From assembly GCA_013396635.1 (NCBI GenBank), contig WBMW01001308.1, positions 820,390 through 884,389 on the forward strand: DNA of 64,000 nt. Direction: 5' to 3'. How positions within the stretch are numbered: position 1 is the first letter of the stretch; each line of letters starts with the position of its first letter. Positions 62,982-64,000 of this stretch are shown piece by piece. A program made the position numbers and the translations under genes. The notes under the pieces are model-generated. The model was given only the letters and a program-made list of their open reading frames with translations, was not told the origin of the DNA and did not search any database. The DNA is from Penelope pileata (lineage: Eukaryota; Chordata; Aves; Galliformes; Cracidae).

Positions 62982-63759
62982 CTTAAATTCAGTTTCAATG
63001 TTGGCTAGTCTGGCCAATTCATTACTTAGTTCTAAAGCAGTAAGGACAGGGTCTTCACTGGAAAGAGACAAATAAGCGGCACTGGCTAATCCTTTGTAGG
63101 CATTCATTCGCGATCGAGAGTGACTAAAAGAGTCTTTCCTCTGCTTCTCAATACATTCATTGCACTTGCAGAAATAGTCGTGTGGCCTTTCAATCCGTGC
63201 ACCTTTTAGAAGTAAGATGTGAACGATTTCATACTCCTGGCAGTGGGCAGCAAGTATAATAGGGGTGATGTCATGGGAGAACCTAGTTCCATCTTCATCG
63301 TAAGCATAAAAATCATCATCTCTCAGTTCCTGCTCAAGGGGACTGAGTGTGAGACGCTGCCCTTGTGCAAAGGCTGGATGGTTCAATATTGCTTCCACAA
63401 TGCGCACGTATCCTTTACTGATGGCTAGTAAAAGTGCATCCCCAACTCGAGCTAGATTCTCCTTTTTGAGGAGGAGCTCTGTCACTTCCAAATGCTCGTT
63501 CCCTACAGCTAACTGTAGGGCATTTTGTCCCATATAATCAACACAGTTGAAGTTCAAGGTTTTGGATTCCTCCAGCATTTTTCGCACAACAGGAATGTTG
63601 CCATATTCTGCAGAATCAAGGAAACGTTCCTCTTCTGCAGTCAGGCTGGTGCCTTTCTCATTGAACATGTAGGCTGGACCCCGGATGGCCTGCCTCCGGC
63701 CCTTCTCCCGGAGGGTTGTGTGCCTTCGATGCATGTTTTTATAATTGCTGTTCCTCAAC
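62982..63759 (-). CDS. TRPC7: TRPC7 exon 2: N-terminus, ankyrin repeats, zinc site (residues 1-260)
   Basis: The exon is 778 bp: one base that completes the split initiator codon, then 259 codons. The acceptor is TTTTGCAG before GTTGAGG and the donor is AAG/GTAATT, which lacks G at +5. The encoded part begins LRNSNYKNM, then RRHTTLREKGRR and GPAYMF, followed by about four ankyrin repeats at residues 46-75, 75-104, 106-130 and 164-192. These pack against neighbouring subunits in the cytosolic skirt of TRPC tetramers. After the last repeat, PHDYFCKCNEC supplies His194, Cys198, Cys200 and Cys203, the HX3CXCX2C zinc cluster seen in TRPC structures. SFSHSRSRMNAYKG and the first linker helices follow. 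A frame running further upstream (MLFCR...) is intronic. An in-frame Met at residue 10 is a possible second start. The sequence looks intact and strongly conserved. Confidence 0.97.
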
Positions 63760-64000
63760 CTGCAAAACAACAAAAAGAAATGTTATATTCTTGAAGATTT
63801 ATAACTTCACGTAGCTTGAAATAAGGTTAGAAATGCTTCAGCATGATCTGATTGTGCTGGCTTTATGTGATCTGAACCAGCTGTTTGAAATAATTTACAA
63901 TACCTACGGAATAAAGAATGCTTTTCTGGACAATAGGCAAGTTTTATCCTGATGCATACCCTTCTGGATGTCAACAAGAACACCCAGTACATTCTTAGTT
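63760..64000 (-). other. TRPC7 intron 1, 3' end only
   Basis: This stretch lies upstream of exon 2 and ends in a good polypyrimidine tract and TTTTGCAG. I looked here for exon 1, an exon ending in AT before a GT donor, and found no convincing candidate. Nothing else is recognisable. Confidence 0.85.

Larger units (their letters stand above)
1..63759 (-). other. TRPC7: TRPC7 gene, partial (exons 2-12; both ends outside the window)
   Basis: Eleven exons on the minus strand join into one open frame covering residues 2-822 of a short transient receptor potential channel. TRPC7 is a plasma-membrane, non-selective, Ca2+-permeable cation channel opened by diacylglycerol after Gq/phospholipase C signalling. 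It forms tetramers, alone or with TRPC3 and TRPC6. TRPC7 is preferred over its paralogues because the N-terminus is very short (MLRNS-type), the turret before the pore reads YNPAFTT, the post-TRP segment contains CKSKAKNCENDLEMGMLNSK, and exon 10 contains RNSEN before PTRYQ. Intron phases in order are 2 (intron 1), 0, 0, 0, 1, 1, 2, 0, 0, 0 and 1. Exon 1 with the promoter lies beyond 64000, and the last roughly 40 codons with the 3' UTR lie before base 1. Assignment to the TRPC family is certain. TRPC7 over TRPC3 rests on remembered family differences but is strong. Confidence 0.97.

Noticed and set aside
63760..63773. In-frame upstream Met (MLFCR...) before exon 2
   Set aside because: It lies in the polypyrimidine/acceptor region of intron 1 and is removed by splicing.
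63807..63992. Possible exon 1 in the open frame of 61 codons upstream of exon 2
   Set aside because: No exon ending in AT followed by a credible GT donor, and no TRPC-like residues.
1..64000. tRNA, rRNA, CRISPR array or a new defence-type system
   Set aside because: Nothing of the kind is visible. The window is accounted for by one vertebrate channel gene and its introns.

Overview
This is vertebrate, most likely avian, nuclear DNA. It holds the 3' two thirds or more of one gene on the minus strand: TRPC7, a diacylglycerol-gated, calcium-permeable TRPC cation channel of the TRPC3/6/7 subfamily. The avian call rests on two 3'-end fragments of CR1 retrotransposons, at about 8791-8858 and 59391-59449, each with the bird-type end and an imperfect 8-bp ATTCTATG-like terminal repeat. 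The large introns and the lack of any bacterial gene layout also fit. I cannot name the species.

The gene is read from right to left. Eleven exons could be placed to the base by joining reading frames across splice sites: 62982-63759, 44543-44725, 29475-29639, 24399-24615, 18918-19151, 16813-17077, 9923-10118, 6402-6623, 5192-5272, 775-850 and 1-48 (cut by the window edge). I number them 2 to 12, on the assumption that one exon lies upstream, beyond 64000. Every junction keeps frame. The joined reading frame gives residues 2-822 of a protein that in mammals is about 862 residues long, so only about 40 C-terminal residues and the 3' UTR are missing at the left edge. Exon 2 encodes the N-terminus, the ankyrin repeats and a zinc-binding His/Cys cluster. 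Exons 3-4 encode the linker helices and the pre-S1 elbow. Exons 5-7 encode S1 to S5. Exon 8 encodes the pore helix, filter and S6. Exon 9 encodes the TRP helix (EWKFAR, LPAPFN). Exon 10 is a small variable exon. Exon 11 encodes the calmodulin/IP3-receptor binding segment, and exon 12 the start of the C-terminal coiled coil.

The rest, about 96% of the window, is intron. Introns 2 (18.3 kb) and 3 (14.9 kb) are the largest. I found no second protein gene, tRNA, rRNA or CRISPR array. The introns hold CR1 ends, two old amniote interspersed-repeat copies (MIR/L3-like), a GGAA microsatellite, homopolymer T runs, one ambiguous base (29800) and several small structured or repeated sites. The observations most worth a second look are the non-canonical GC-AG intron 11, a long near-perfect hairpin at 55944-55995, a paired POU-octamer site at 62318-62367, and a start codon apparently split by intron 1. 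I see nothing that amounts to a new biological system.
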